Counted from the first letter of the stretch, positions 1 to 10,085 are shown. The stretch is DNA of 64,000 nucleotides from Desulfurivibrio sp044068625 (GCF_044068625.1 NZ_JBIPKH010000005.1:1-64000); one strand, 5' to 3'. Notes: generated from the sequence alone by a model not told the origin. Translations and numbers: made by a program.

Positions 1-314
1 GGCCGGGGCCCCGAAGGCTTCCGACCCTCCCTGTGTGGGAGACGGGCAAGATAGCCGAACTGCCTGGGGGAGTCAACAGGAATTTCACCACGACCACACA
101 AAAAACTAATGATCCGGAGCCGAGATCACAAGTTCAGTTAGTTAGCATAATAGCCAAAGGGCAAAGCCTGGGGTTTTTCCTTTGACCAGGCTGTTTATTC
201 CACTACAATCGGAACAGATTACCGGCCCCGCAGACAGCGGGCGGACAAACAGATCTCCCTTTTTAAGCCGGGCCAATCTTCATCGCCTAAGATTATGACG
301 ACAGGAGGAGCGCC
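1..314. other. Non-coding left edge and leader of the first gene
   Basis: I see no convincing gene in these 314 bases. The first 75 bases are GC-rich and contain short hairpins (for example CTCCC/GGGAG at 27-41), which could be the end of a terminator or structured RNA belonging to a gene outside the window. The right part holds a sigma70-like promoter (182-209) and a good ribosome-binding site (AGGAGG near 303-308) for the gene starting at 315. A 7-bp inverted repeat (AGCCTGG at 165-171, CCAGGCT at 186-192) overlaps the promoter's -35 element. Confidence 0.5.
182..209 (+). promoter_or_regulatory. Sigma70-like promoter of the amrS-type gene
   Basis: The -35 element TTGACC (182-187) and -10 element TACAAT (204-209) each match the sigma70 consensus at five of six positions, with a 16-base spacer. 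The start codon at 315 is about 100 bases downstream. The inverted repeat 165-192 overlaps the -35 box and could be an operator; this is inference. Confidence 0.5.
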
Positions 315-1325
315 ATGGAAACCGCACGCTTTTACCGAGTTCTGGATGAAGACAAGGTGCAGTGCTACCTCTGCCCCCATCATTGCCGAATCACTCCGGG
401 GAAAAGGGGGATTTGCCGGGTGCGGGAAAATCGGGCCGGAACCCTGTACACTCTCAACTATGGCCGGTTGATCAGCGGCAACATCGACCCCATCGAAAAA
501 AAGCCGATCTTTCATCTGCTGCCCGGCTCGCTCTCCTACTCCATCGCCACCGTGGGCTGCAATTTCCGCTGCCTGCATTGCCAGAATTATGAAATTTCGC
601 AATATCCGGCCCTGCACAACAATGAGATCGCCGGCATTCTCCATACGCCGGCGGAGGTGGTGGCGGCGGCCCAGGCGGGAAGCTGCCGCAGTATCAGCTA
701 TACCTATGTCGAGCCGACCATCTTCTATGAATTTGCTTTTGATACCGCCCAATTGGCCCGAAAGGCGGGGGTGCGCAACATCTTCGTCAGCAACGGCTAC
801 ATTGGCCCCGAGGCGACCCGGGAGATCGCCCCCTGGCTTGATGCCATCAACATCGACCTCAAGGCTTTCAGCCAACGATTTTACCATGAGGTCTGCGGCG
901 CCCACCTGCAACCGGTACTGGACACCATAATATTAATGAAGGAGCTGGGGATCTGGGTGGAGGTAACCACCCTTATCATTCCCGGCTGGAACGACTCGAC
1001 AGAGGAGCTGACAGAGATCGCCCGCTTCCTGGTGGCGATCGATCCCCACATCCCCTGGCACGTCTCCCGTTTCTGGCCCACCTATAAAATGATGGGCCCC
1101 CACCCCACCCCACCGGAAACCCTGCATCGGGCCCGGGAGATCGGCCGGGCATCCGGGCTGCATCATGTTTACGTGGGCAATATCCACGACAATGAAGGGG
1201 AAAACACCACCTGCCCCAACTGCGGCACCACTCTGATCACCAGACTGGGGTTCGGGGTCGGCAGCAATCAACTGATCAAAGGCCACTGTCCGCAATGCGA
1301 CACGGAGATCGCCGGCCGCTGGTAG
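315..1325 (+). CDS. amrS: AmmeMemoRadiSam system radical SAM enzyme (AmrS type)
   Basis: A 336-residue radical SAM protein. The [4Fe-4S]/SAM motif CxxxCxxC is at C82, C86 and C89 (VGCNFRCLHCQN). An N-terminal Cys set (CYLCPHHC, residues 17-24) and a C-terminal zinc-ribbon-like pair (CPNC and CPQC) match the AmrS / pyruvate-formate-lyase-activating-like family. Members usually occur with Memo-like (AmrB) and AMMECR1-like (AmrA) proteins, which are not in this window. The substrate of the family is not firmly known to me. The ATG is preceded by AGGAGG at ideal spacing. It stands alone, with its own promoter, upstream of waaA. Confidence 0.88.
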   Translation: METARFYRVLDEDKVQCYLCPHHCRITPGKRGICRVRENRAGTLYTLNYGRLISGNIDPIEKKPIFHLLPGSLSYSIATVGCNFRCLHCQNYEISQYPALHNNEIAGILHTPAEVVAAAQAGSCRSISYTYVEPTIFYEFAFDTAQLARKAGVRNIFVSNGYIGPEATREIAPWLDAINIDLKAFSQRFYHEVCGAHLQPVLDTIILMKELGIWVEVTTLIIPGWNDSTEELTEIARFLVAIDPHIPWHVSRFWPTYKMMGPHPTPPETLHRAREIGRASGLHHVYVGNIHDNEGENTTCPNCGTTLITRLGFGVGSNQLIKGHCPQCDTEIAGRW

Positions 1326-1380
1326 GCGAAGGTGCGGGGGGCCAAGCAAAAACCTTCCACCAATTTCAACGGCAATTTCA

Positions 1381-1409
1381 TTGACGAAACTCGGAATTCA
1401 GGGTTTAAT
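1381..1409 (+). promoter_or_regulatory. Sigma70-like promoter for waaA-carA
   Basis: TTGACG (1381-1386) and TTTAAT (1404-1409) are separated by exactly 17 bases; each box matches the consensus at five of six positions. It lies 64 bases upstream of the waaA start and would also serve carA, which overlaps waaA. Confidence 0.55.
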
Positions 1410-1472
1410 CTCGTGATTTTGTCGTCTCTGCGGGAAATACCCGGAAAAAATTGCTAATAGGCCGCCTGCCCA

Positions 1473-2855
1473 TTGAGTTATTTCGTTTACCAGATCATCG
1501 CCTGGACCATTTTCCTGATTGTTTTTCCGTTTTTTTTAATCTATTCACTGGGTGGCGGCAGACAGGAACTCTGGCAACGGCTGGGACTTTATCGTGCCAC
1601 TCCGCGCAAGCCTGACGGCAGGCCGCGAATCTGGCTGCATGCCGCTTCGGTGGGAGAGGTGCAGGTGGCTCGCGCCCTGGTCCGGGAGCTTGGCCGGCAG
1701 TTACCCGAAGCCGAAATATGGGTCTCCACTCTGACCCGGCAAGGGTTGCAGGTTTGTCGTGAACAGATGCCGGACGGGGTTCATTGCCTCTTTGCCCCCC
1801 TGGATCTGGCCGGGATCTGCTCCCGGATGATGCGGAACATCGGGCCCGATCTCTATGTCTGTCTTGAGACCGAGCTCTGGCCGGAAATTATCCGTCAGGC
1901 GGCCCGGCACCAGGCCGGCCCGGCACTGCTTAATGCCAGGCTTTCCGAGCGATCTTTGCGCCGCTATCGGCGCTGGCCGGCCGCCTCATTGATTATGGCA
2001 ACCATCTCCCGTTTCCGGGTCATCGCCGCCATCGGCGAAGATGACGCCCGCCGCTACCGGGAGCTGGGCGCCGATCCGGCCGCCGTGGTTATCAGCGGCA
2101 ATGCCAAATATGATTTGACCCCGGTCGCCGCTGGCAAACCCTGCTCGACCCCGGCGACCAGGATCGAGCTGGAAGGTGGTCTCAACAGCTTGTGTTCCCA
2201 ACTGGGAATCGGCCCAGAGCAACCGGTTCTGGTCTGCGGCAGCACCCACCACGGTGAAGAGGAGCTGCTGCTCACCGCCTGGCGCAAGCTGAAGCGTAAT
2301 CTGCCCGGCCTGGTCTGGGTTATAGCCCCCCGCCATCTCCGCAGACTGCCGGAGATCGAGGCCATGTTCCGGGGCAGGAATCTCGAATATTGGCGGCTGA
2401 GCGAACTCTCCTCCGGAGCGGCGGCCGGCGGAGCCGCCCGAACCGAGAATCAACGGGCCACGGTGATTCTGGTGGACCAGATGGGGAAACTGGCCGAACT
2501 TTACGCGGTGGCCGACTATGTTTTCTGCGGCGGCAGCCTGGTTCAGCGCGGGGGCCATAATCTGCTGGAGGCGGCGGCCCACGGCAAGCCGGTGCTGTTC
2601 GGACCCCATATGGATGATTTCCGGGAGGATGCCGAGCTGCTGCGCCAGGGAGGTGGCGGTTTTCTGGTCCGTGACGAAGAGGAACTCTGTCAACGGATCA
2701 TGGCTTTCCACACCCGCCCCGCCGAGTACCACCGGGCGGCGGAGCAGGCTGGCGGCATCGCCCGGCGCCTGCGGGGCGCGGCCCGGCAACAGGTAGAAAT
2801 TATTAAACAACTGATCGACCAGAACGTCGGAAAAAATAACAGCAGAGGACAATGA
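1473..2855 (+). CDS. waaA: 3-deoxy-D-manno-octulosonic acid (Kdo) transferase
   Basis: A 460-residue GT30-family glycosyltransferase that adds Kdo from CMP-Kdo to the lipid IVA precursor at the inner face of the cytoplasmic membrane. Residues 3-25 form a hydrophobic anchor typical of WaaA. The acceptor-domain motif WLHAASVGE (54-62) contains the catalytic Glu62, and the donor-domain motif GGHNLLEAAAHGKPVLFGP lies in the C-terminal third. The start used is TTG at 1473; no better in-frame start and no strong ribosome-binding site is visible, so translation may be modest. The stop overlaps the carA start by four bases (ATGA). It implies a Kdo-containing LPS and fits lpxB near 56 kb. Confidence 0.93.
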   Translation: MSYFVYQIIAWTIFLIVFPFFLIYSLGGGRQELWQRLGLYRATPRKPDGRPRIWLHAASVGEVQVARALVRELGRQLPEAEIWVSTLTRQGLQVCREQMPDGVHCLFAPLDLAGICSRMMRNIGPDLYVCLETELWPEIIRQAARHQAGPALLNARLSERSLRRYRRWPAASLIMATISRFRVIAAIGEDDARRYRELGADPAAVVISGNAKYDLTPVAAGKPCSTPATRIELEGGLNSLCSQLGIGPEQPVLVCGSTHHGEEELLLTAWRKLKRNLPGLVWVIAPRHLRRLPEIEAMFRGRNLEYWRLSELSSGAAAGGAARTENQRATVILVDQMGKLAELYAVADYVFCGGSLVQRGGHNLLEAAAHGKPVLFGPHMDDFREDAELLRQGGGGFLVRDEEELCQRIMAFHTRPAEYHRAAEQAGGIARRLRGAARQQVEIIKQLIDQNVGKNNSRGQ

Positions 2856-3964
2856 TGAAAGCATGCATCGCCCTGGAAGACGGGACTGTTTTTGAAGGGG
2901 TATCCTTTACCGGTCGAGGCGAAACCACCGGTGAGATTGTTTTCAATACCGGTATGAGCGGCTATCAGGAGCTGTTGAGCGACCCCTCCTATAAAGGCCA
3001 GATCGTCGCCATGACCTACCCGCTGATCGGCAACTATGGGATCAACGAGGAAGATATGGAGTCGGGTCGGGTCCAGGTGGAGGCCTTTATCGCCCGCGAA
3101 TACTGCCCTTTCCCCAGCAATTATCGTTCCACCGGCACCCTGGCCGAACTGCTGCAAAAATATGGGGTACTGGGGATCGAGGGGGTGGACACCCGGGCTC
3201 TAACCCGCCATATCCGAACCGTCGGAGCGATGAAGGGGATCGTATCAACCGAGGATCTGGATCATGCCTCGCTGGTGGCCAAGGCGAAAAAATCGCCGGG
3301 CCTGGTGGGACGCGATCTGGTCCGGGAGGTTACCTGCCCCGAACCTTACGTCTGGACCGACCGGGGGCCCCAGCCCGGCACCGCCTTTGCGGGGGCCACG
3401 CCGGGTCCTTACAAGGTCGTGGCCATCGACTACGGCCTTAAATACAATCAGCTGCGTCTGCTGGCCGAGCGGGGCTGCCAGGTCCAGGTGGTTCCCTGCC
3501 ATACCGACGCCGACACCATCCTGGGCCTCAACCCCGATGGTATTTTCCTTTCCAACGGCCCCGGTGACCCCGCCGGCATCCCGGGGGTGATCGATACCAT
3601 CCGGGCCCTGCTGGGCAAAAAGCCGATCTTCGGGATCTGCCTGGGCAACCAGTTGCTGGGACTGGCCTACGGTGGCAAAACCTACAAGCTCAAGTTCGGC
3701 CATCGCGGCATCAACCAGCCGGTCAAGGATCTGACCACCGGCAAGGTGGAGATCACCTCACAAAACCATGGGTTCTGCCTGGACATGGCCACTCTCGACC
3801 CCACCGAGGTTGAGCTGACCCACATCAACCTCAACGATGATTCGGTGGAGGGGATCCGGCATCGCCGATTCCCGGCCTTCTCCGTCCAGTATCATCCCGA
3901 AAACGCCCCCGGCCCCCATGATGCCATCTATCTATTCGACCGTTTCGTCGACGCGATGAAATAG
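2852..3964 (+). CDS. carA: Carbamoyl-phosphate synthase small (glutaminase) subunit
   Basis: A 370-residue glutamine amidotransferase subunit. The N-terminal CPSase small-chain domain is followed by a class I glutaminase domain with nucleophile Cys263 in GICLGNQ and the catalytic His348/Glu350 in HPE. It supplies ammonia to CarB for carbamoyl phosphate used in pyrimidine and arginine synthesis. Full length. The ATG (2852, or the adjacent 2855) overlaps the waaA stop, so the two genes are translationally coupled. carB follows after 57 bases. Confidence 0.97.
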   Translation: MMKACIALEDGTVFEGVSFTGRGETTGEIVFNTGMSGYQELLSDPSYKGQIVAMTYPLIGNYGINEEDMESGRVQVEAFIAREYCPFPSNYRSTGTLAELLQKYGVLGIEGVDTRALTRHIRTVGAMKGIVSTEDLDHASLVAKAKKSPGLVGRDLVREVTCPEPYVWTDRGPQPGTAFAGATPGPYKVVAIDYGLKYNQLRLLAERGCQVQVVPCHTDADTILGLNPDGIFLSNGPGDPAGIPGVIDTIRALLGKKPIFGICLGNQLLGLAYGGKTYKLKFGHRGINQPVKDLTTGKVEITSQNHGFCLDMATLDPTEVELTHINLNDDSVEGIRHRRFPAFSVQYHPENAPGPHDAIYLFDRFVDAMK

Positions 3965-4021
3965 ATTGGCACCACCAAGCTTCAATCGATAAAACCATAG
4001 ATATAAGGATAGCCAACGGCC

Positions 4022-7000
4022 ATGCCCAAACGTACCGACATCAAAAAAATTCTGATCATCGGCTCCGGCCCCATCATCATCAGCCAGGCCTGCGAATTTG
4101 ACTACTCCGGCACCCAGGCGGTCAAGGCCCTGAAGGAGGAAGGCTACCAGGTGGTGCTGATCAACTCCAATCCGGCCACCATCATGACCGATCCGGAGAT
4201 CGCCGACGCCACCTATATCGAACCCATCACCCCCGAGTTCGTGGCCAAGGTGATCGAAAAGGAGCGACCTGATGCCCTGCTCCCCACCCTGGGCGGCCAG
4301 ACCGGCCTCAACACCGCCATCCGGGTGGCGGAGATGGGAGTGCTGGAAAAGTACGGAGTGGAGTTGCTGGCGGCCAAGATCGACGTAATCCGCAAGGCCG
4401 AAGGCCGGGACTCCTTCCGGGCGGCCATGCGCAAGATCGGCCTCAAGGTGCCCGAGAGCGTGATTATCCACACCCTGAGCGAGGCCAAGGCGGCGGCGGC
4501 CGAGATCGGTTTCCCCATCATCGTTCGGCCCAGCTTCACCCTGGGCGGCACCGGGGGCGGCATTGCCTACAACCAGCAGGAATTGGAGGAGATCTGCGAA
4601 TCCGGCCTCGACCTTTCCATCAACAGCGAGGTGATGCTGGAAAAGAGCCTGCTGGGCTGGAAGGAGTATGAGCTGGAGGTGATGCGGGACAAGAACGATA
4701 ACGTGGTGATCATCTGTTCCATTGAAAATATCGATCCCATGGGGGTCCACACCGGCGACTCCATCACCGTGGCCCCGGCCCAGACCCTGAGCGACCGCGA
4801 ATACCAGGCCATGCGCAACGCCTCCATCGCCATCATGCGGGAGATCGGGGTGGAAACCGGCGGTTCCAACGTCCAGTTCGCCGTCAACCCCGCCGACGGC
4901 GAACTGATGGTGATCGAGATGAATCCCCGGGTCAGCCGCTCCTCGGCCCTGGCCTCCAAGGCCACCGGCTTTCCCATCGCCAAGATCGCCGCCAAGCTGG
5001 CGGTGGGCTACACCCTGGATGAGATCAAAAACGACATCACCCGCGAGACCTACGCCGCTTTTGAGCCCACCATCGACTACTGTGTAATCAAAATTCCCCG
5101 CTGGACCTTCGAAAAATTTCCCGAGGCCGATGATTTCCTCACCACCGCCATGAAATCGGTGGGTGAAACCATGGCCATCGGCCGCACCTTCAAGGAGGCC
5201 CTGCAGAAAGGGCTGCGCTCCCTGGAGATCGGCTGCACCGGCTTTGGAGCCGACCGCAGGTTTGAAAAATTCGCCGAGCTGGATGAAGCCGACCTGGAAA
5301 GCGCCCTGCGCAAGCCCAATTCCCAGCGGATTTTCCAACTTTATGAAGCTCTGCGCCGGGGAATCAGCGTGAATCGGATCCACGAGGTCACCATGATCGA
5401 CCCCTGGTTCCTCAACCATATGGCCCAGTTGGTGGAAACCGAGCGGGAAATTCGCCAAGCCGGCTTCACCGGCCTGGAGGCCCAGCGACTCCACAAGGTC
5501 AAACAGTACGGCTTTTCCGACCGGCAGCTGGCTTACCTGACCGGCACCTCCGAGGATGATATTCGCGAGTTGCGGGACAAGCTCTCGCAAAAACCGGTTT
5601 ACAAGCTGGTGGACACCTGTGCCGCCGAGTTTGAAGCCTACACCCCCTATTTCTACTCTACCTACGAGTCAGAAGACGAGGGGCGAGCCAGCGATCGGCG
5701 TAAGGTTATGATCCTGGGCGGCGGCCCCAACCGGATCGGCCAGGGGATCGAGTTCGATTACTGCTGCGTCCACGCCTCCTTCGCCCTCAGGGAGCTGGGG
5801 GTTGAATCGATCATGGTTAACTCCAATCCGGAGACGGTCTCCACCGACTACGACACCTCCGATCGCCTCTACTTCGAGCCCCTGACCCGGGAGGATGTGC
5901 TTAACATTATTGAGCAAGAGCAACCGGAGGGGGTAATCGTCCAGTTTGGCGGCCAGACTCCTTTGAATCTGGCAGTGCCCCTGGCCAAGGCCGGGGTGCC
6001 GATTCTGGGGACCTCCCCCGACTCCATCGACCGGGCCGAAGATCGGGAACGATTCCAGCAGTTTCTGCAGAAGTTGAACCTGCGCCAGCCGGCCAACGGT
6101 ATCGCCCACAACGCCGAGGAAGCCCTGGTGATCGCCAAGGAGATCGGCTACCCGGTGGTGGTCCGCCCCTCTTACGTTCTGGGCGGTCGGGCCATGCGGA
6201 TTGTCTACAACGAACGGGACCTGACCCATTACATGCACACCGCCGTCGATGTCTCCCCGGAACACCCGATCCTGGTGGACAAATTCCTCAAGGATGCCAT
6301 CGAGGTCGATGTGGACGCAATCTCCGACGGCCAGACCACCATCATCGGCGGCATTATGCAGCATATTGAAGAGGCGGGGATCCACTCCGGTGATTCCGCC
6401 TGCGTCCTGCCTCCCCACACTTTGGCCGCCGAGATGATCGAAGAGATCAAGGCGGCCAGCCGGGCCATGGCGGCGGAGCTTAAGGTCAAGGGGTTGATGA
6501 ACGTCCAGTTCGCGGTGAAAGAGAACACCCTTTTCGTCCTGGAGGTCAATCCCCGGGCCTCGCGCACCGTGCCCTTTGTCAGCAAAGCCACCGGAGTGCC
6601 CTTGGCCAAGCTGGCCACCAAGGTGATGATGGGGGCCACCCTGGCCGAACTGGGCCTGACCAGTGAGGTTAAGATCAAACATTTCGCGGTCAAGGAGGCG
6701 GTTTTCCCCTTTGACCGGTTCGATAATGTTGACACCATTCTTGGCCCGGAGATGAAATCCACCGGCGAGGTGATGGGAATCGACGATTGCGTGGGGCTGG
6801 CCTTTGCCAAGTCGCAACTTGCCGCCGGCCAGAAAATCCCTCAGTCGGGCACCGTCTTCTTAAGTGTGCGGCATCCCGACAAACCGGCCATCGTGCCCAT
6901 CGCTCGGCGCCTGGTTGAACTGGGCTTTACCCTGGTGGCCACCGGTGGTACCGCCGCCCAGCTCAAGGGAGAGGGAGTGGATTGCGCCAAGGTGCAAAAA

Positions 7001-7249
7001 ATTTCCGAAGGACGCCCCCACGTTCTGGATATGCTCCGCAACCACCAGATCCAGTGGATCGTCAATATCTCCATGGGCACCCGAACCACCGAGGACTCCT
7101 ACACCATTCGCCGGGCCGCCCTGGACTACCACCTGCCCTACACCACCACCCTGGCCGGGGCCGAATCGATGGTTCGGGCGATCAGCACCATGCGGGAAAA
7201 AACCATGGGGGTTAAGCCGATCCAGCAGTTCCAACAAAGCACCAATTGA
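4022..7249 (+). CDS. carB: Carbamoyl-phosphate synthase large subunit
   Basis: A 1075-residue protein of normal length for CarB. It has the expected duplicated architecture: two carboxyphosphate/carbamate ATP-grasp halves (about 1-550 and 555-930), each opening with a nucleotide-binding GSGP or GGGP segment (KILIIGSGP and VMILGGGPNRIGQG), separated by an oligomerisation segment. A C-terminal MGS-like allosteric domain (about 935-1075) begins around FLSVRHPDK. With CarA it makes carbamoyl phosphate from bicarbonate, glutamine and two ATP. A ribosome-binding site (AAGGAT near 4003) precedes the ATG. Confidence 0.97.
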   Translation: MPKRTDIKKILIIGSGPIIISQACEFDYSGTQAVKALKEEGYQVVLINSNPATIMTDPEIADATYIEPITPEFVAKVIEKERPDALLPTLGGQTGLNTAIRVAEMGVLEKYGVELLAAKIDVIRKAEGRDSFRAAMRKIGLKVPESVIIHTLSEAKAAAAEIGFPIIVRPSFTLGGTGGGIAYNQQELEEICESGLDLSINSEVMLEKSLLGWKEYELEVMRDKNDNVVIICSIENIDPMGVHTGDSITVAPAQTLSDREYQAMRNASIAIMREIGVETGGSNVQFAVNPADGELMVIEMNPRVSRSSALASKATGFPIAKIAAKLAVGYTLDEIKNDITRETYAAFEPTIDYCVIKIPRWTFEKFPEADDFLTTAMKSVGETMAIGRTFKEALQKGLRSLEIGCTGFGADRRFEKFAELDEADLESALRKPNSQRIFQLYEALRRGISVNRIHEVTMIDPWFLNHMAQLVETEREIRQAGFTGLEAQRLHKVKQYGFSDRQLAYLTGTSEDDIRELRDKLSQKPVYKLVDTCAAEFEAYTPYFYSTYESEDEGRASDRRKVMILGGGPNRIGQGIEFDYCCVHASFALRELGVESIMVNSNPETVSTDYDTSDRLYFEPLTREDVLNIIEQEQPEGVIVQFGGQTPLNLAVPLAKAGVPILGTSPDSIDRAEDRERFQQFLQKLNLRQPANGIAHNAEEALVIAKEIGYPVVVRPSYVLGGRAMRIVYNERDLTHYMHTAVDVSPEHPILVDKFLKDAIEVDVDAISDGQTTIIGGIMQHIEEAGIHSGDSACVLPPHTLAAEMIEEIKAASRAMAAELKVKGLMNVQFAVKENTLFVLEVNPRASRTVPFVSKATGVPLAKLATKVMMGATLAELGLTSEVKIKHFAVKEAVFPFDRFDNVDTILGPEMKSTGEVMGIDDCVGLAFAKSQLAAGQKIPQSGTVFLSVRHPDKPAIVPIARRLVELGFTLVATGGTAAQLKGEGVDCAKVQKISEGRPHVLDMLRNHQIQWIVNISMGTRTTEDSYTIRRAALDYHLPYTTTLAGAESMVRAISTMREKTMGVKPIQQFQQSTN

Positions 7250-7328
7250 GCCGAGGACTGGACTTTCCTCCCTTTCTGGCTTAATGTGTCCGTTTCGGGC
7301 TTAACAGCGATCTCACTTGGAGGATCAT

Positions 7329-9239
7329 TTGAATATTTTCTATAAAAACCTCTCGATGTGGCTGATCATCGGTCTCACCCTGATCATGCTCTTCAACCTC
7401 TTCAACAAACCGCAGCCCCAGGTCAGCGAAATGAGCTACAGCGATTTCATGACCAGCGTCGAGGCCGGGGCGGTGCGCGAGGTGGAGGTCCAGGGCAGCG
7501 AGCTGAGGGTTGAGGGGCCTGAAGGGCGTATCTTCAAGGTGATAACCCCCAACGACGCCGAAATGATCCCCCTGCTGCGCCAAAACGGGGTCAACATCAA
7601 AGTCAAGGAGAAGGAGGGCACTCCCTGGTACCTGACCATCCTGGTTTCCTGGTTTCCCATGCTGCTGTTGATCGGGGTTTGGATCTTCTTCATGCGCCAG
7701 ATGCAGATGGGCGGCGGCAAGGCGATGAGTTTCGGCAAAAGCCGGGCCCGACTGCTGGATCATGAAACCAGCAAAATCACCTTCAAGGATGTGGCCGGCA
7801 TTGAAGAGGCCAAGGAGGAGTTGTCCGAGATTATCGATTTCTTAAAAGATCCCGGTAAGTTTACCCGGCTGGGCGGTCGTATTCCCAAGGGGGTGCTGCT
7901 GATGGGTCCCCCGGGCACCGGCAAGACCCTGCTGGCCAAGGCCATTGCCGGCGAAGCCCAGGTTCCCTTTTTCTCCATCAGCGGTTCCGATTTCGTGGAG
8001 ATGTTTGTCGGGGTCGGGGCCTCCCGGGTCCGGGACCTTTTTATCCAGGGCAAGAAGAGCGCCCCCTGCATCATCTTTATCGATGAGATCGATGCGGTGG
8101 GCCGCCACCGCGGGGCGGGCCTGGGCGGCGGCCACGACGAGCGGGAGCAGACCCTGAACCAGTTGCTGGTGGAGATGGACGGCTTTGAAGCCAACGAGGG
8201 GGTGATCATTGTCGCAGCCACCAACCGGCCCGATGTTCTCGACCCCGCCCTGCTCCGCCCAGGCCGTTTCGACCGCCAGGTGGTGGTGCCGGTGCCCGAT
8301 GTTAAGGGGCGGGAGATGATCCTGCACGTCCATGGCCGGAAAACCCAGATCGCCGATAATGTGGATTGGGCCCAGATCGCCCGCGGAACCCCCGGTTTCT
8401 CCGGGGCCGATCTGGAAAACATGGTCAACGAGGCAGCCCTGCTGGCCGCCCGCCAAGGGGCGGAAAAGGTCGAAATGACCCATTTGGAGCAGGCCAAGGA
8501 CAAGGTGATGATGGGCTCCGAACGCCGGAGCATGATCATCACCGAGAAGGAGAAGAAGATCACCGCCTACCACGAAGCGGGCCATGCCCTGGTGGCCCGG
8601 CTGCTGCCCGGCACCGACCCCCTGCACAAGGTCACCATCATCCCCCGGGGGCGAGCCCTGGGCCTGACCCAGCAGTTGCCCCTGGAGGATAAATATACCT
8701 ACGCCCGCAGCTACCTGATCAACAATATCTGCATTCTGCTGGGCGGCCGGGTGGCCGAGGAGCTGGTGTTTGGCGAGATCACCACCGGCAGCGGCAACGA
8801 TATCGAACGGGCCACCACCATGGCCCGCAAGATGGTTTGCGAGTGGGGGATGAGCGACGCCATGGGGCCGTTGACCTTCGGCAAGAAGGAGGAGCAGATC
8901 TTCCTGGGGCGGGAGATCTCCCAGCATCGGGATTACTCTGAATCCACCGCCATCCAGATCGACAACGAGGTCAAGCGCCTGGTCCAGGATGCCAACGACC
9001 AGGTTCATGCCCTGCTCAAGGAAAACCTGGACGCCCTGCACCTGGTCGCCGCCGAACTGCTGGAAAAGGAGACCCTGTTGCTGGAAGATATCGAGCGGAT
9101 CATTGCCGAGGCCAGGGGGGAGACTCCGCCCCAAGCCCCCCCCCAGACTGAACCGGCGGCCAAGCAGGGGAAAGATAACCCGCCGGAACCCGAGGCGGAA
9201 TCGGATCAGGCCCCTCCTCCCGAGCAACCGCAAAGCTGA
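7329..9239 (+). CDS. ftsH: ATP-dependent zinc metalloprotease FtsH
   Basis: A membrane-anchored AAA+ protease that degrades membrane and regulatory proteins. Two N-terminal membrane segments flank a short periplasmic domain; the AAA module has Walker A GPPGTGKT (193-200) and Walker B IIFIDEIDAV; the zinc site HEAGH is at 415-419. I place the start at TTG 7329 (protein MNIFYKNLSM), because GGAGG at 7319-7323 lies five bases upstream and FtsH proteins begin in this way; an upstream TTG at 7317 would overlap that site. The C-terminus is a Pro/Glu-rich tail (about the last 45 residues). folP begins three bases after the stop; the ftsH-folP order is common in bacteria. Confidence 0.96.
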   Translation: MNIFYKNLSMWLIIGLTLIMLFNLFNKPQPQVSEMSYSDFMTSVEAGAVREVEVQGSELRVEGPEGRIFKVITPNDAEMIPLLRQNGVNIKVKEKEGTPWYLTILVSWFPMLLLIGVWIFFMRQMQMGGGKAMSFGKSRARLLDHETSKITFKDVAGIEEAKEELSEIIDFLKDPGKFTRLGGRIPKGVLLMGPPGTGKTLLAKAIAGEAQVPFFSISGSDFVEMFVGVGASRVRDLFIQGKKSAPCIIFIDEIDAVGRHRGAGLGGGHDEREQTLNQLLVEMDGFEANEGVIIVAATNRPDVLDPALLRPGRFDRQVVVPVPDVKGREMILHVHGRKTQIADNVDWAQIARGTPGFSGADLENMVNEAALLAARQGAEKVEMTHLEQAKDKVMMGSERRSMIITEKEKKITAYHEAGHALVARLLPGTDPLHKVTIIPRGRALGLTQQLPLEDKYTYARSYLINNICILLGGRVAEELVFGEITTGSGNDIERATTMARKMVCEWGMSDAMGPLTFGKKEEQIFLGREISQHRDYSESTAIQIDNEVKRLVQDANDQVHALLKENLDALHLVAAELLEKETLLLEDIERIIAEARGETPPQAPPQTEPAAKQGKDNPPEPEAESDQAPPPEQPQS

Positions 9240-9242
9240 ACC

Positions 9243-10085
9243 ATGGAAACCCCAAGCAGTAAAGCCGGGTTTCTCGACAGCTCAGTCCCCCACCGGGCAC
9301 GGATCATGGGGATCCTGAACCTCACTCCGGACTCCTTTTCCGACGGCGGGAAACTGGCCGATCACCGAAGCCTGCTGGGCCATACCGAAAAGATGCTCGC
9401 CGCCGGGGTTGATATCCTGGATATCGGCGGCGAATCCACCCGCCCCATGGCCCCGGCCGTGGCGGTGGAGGAGGAGTTGCGCCGGGTAATTCCCGCCATC
9501 GAAGCGATCCGGAAACTGGCCCCCAAGATCCCCATCTCCATCGATACCACCAAGGCCACCGTGGCCCGCCAGGCCCTGGCCGCCGGCGCCGATATGATCA
9601 ACGACATCAGCGCCCTGCGCTTTGATCCGGCCATGGTGGAGCTGGCCGCCGGCGGCGACTGGCCGGTGATCATCATGCATATGCAGGGCACCCCCCGTGA
9701 CATGCAGCTTGCCCCCCACTATGATGACGTGGTGGCCGAAATCAAGCGGTTTCTGGCCCGGCGGATCGAAGAGCTGAGCCAACAGGGGATTCAACGGGAG
9801 CGGCTGATTATCGACCCGGGCCTCGGCTTTGGCAAAAGCCTGGAGCACAATCTGGCGATCCTGCGCAATCTGGCCCAGTTCCGTTCCCTGGGCCGACCGC
9901 TGTTGATCGGCCACTCCCGCAAATCGTTTCTGACCAAACTGCTGGGGGAGTTGCCGATGGAGGAGCGCGACCTGCCCTCGGCGGTGGTGGCCGCTCTCTG
10001 CGCCCTCAATGGCGCGGATATTATCCGTACCCACAATGTTGCAGCCACCCGTCAGGCCCTCCGCCTGGCCCAGGTGTGGCAATAA
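9243..10085 (+). CDS. folP: Dihydropteroate synthase
   Basis: A 280-residue TIM-barrel enzyme that joins 6-hydroxymethyl-dihydropterin pyrophosphate and p-aminobenzoate in folate synthesis. The signatures MGILNLTPDSFSDGG (22-36), DIGGESTRP and DPGLGFGKS are intact. It follows ftsH by three bases, so it is probably co-transcribed. The target of sulfonamides looks normal. Confidence 0.96.
   Translation: METPSSKAGFLDSSVPHRARIMGILNLTPDSFSDGGKLADHRSLLGHTEKMLAAGVDILDIGGESTRPMAPAVAVEEELRRVIPAIEAIRKLAPKIPISIDTTKATVARQALAAGADMINDISALRFDPAMVELAAGGDWPVIIMHMQGTPRDMQLAPHYDDVVAEIKRFLARRIEELSQQGIQRERLIIDPGLGFGKSLEHNLAILRNLAQFRSLGRPLLIGHSRKSFLTKLLGELPMEERDLPSAVVAALCALNGADIIRTHNVAATRQALRLAQVWQ

Noticed and set aside
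20..75. Possible 3' end of a structured RNA or riboswitch
   Set aside because: Short hairpins are present, but no conserved riboswitch core (cobalamin, c-di-GMP, molybdenum cofactor) could be matched and the 5' part is outside the window.
1326..1372. GAAGGT...ACCTTC inverted repeat after the amrS-type gene as a terminator
   Set aside because: The stem is short, the loop long and no T-run follows.
3932..5590. Long open frame on the minus strand opposite carB
   Set aside because: Shadow of carB; composition is repetitive and no family is recognisable.
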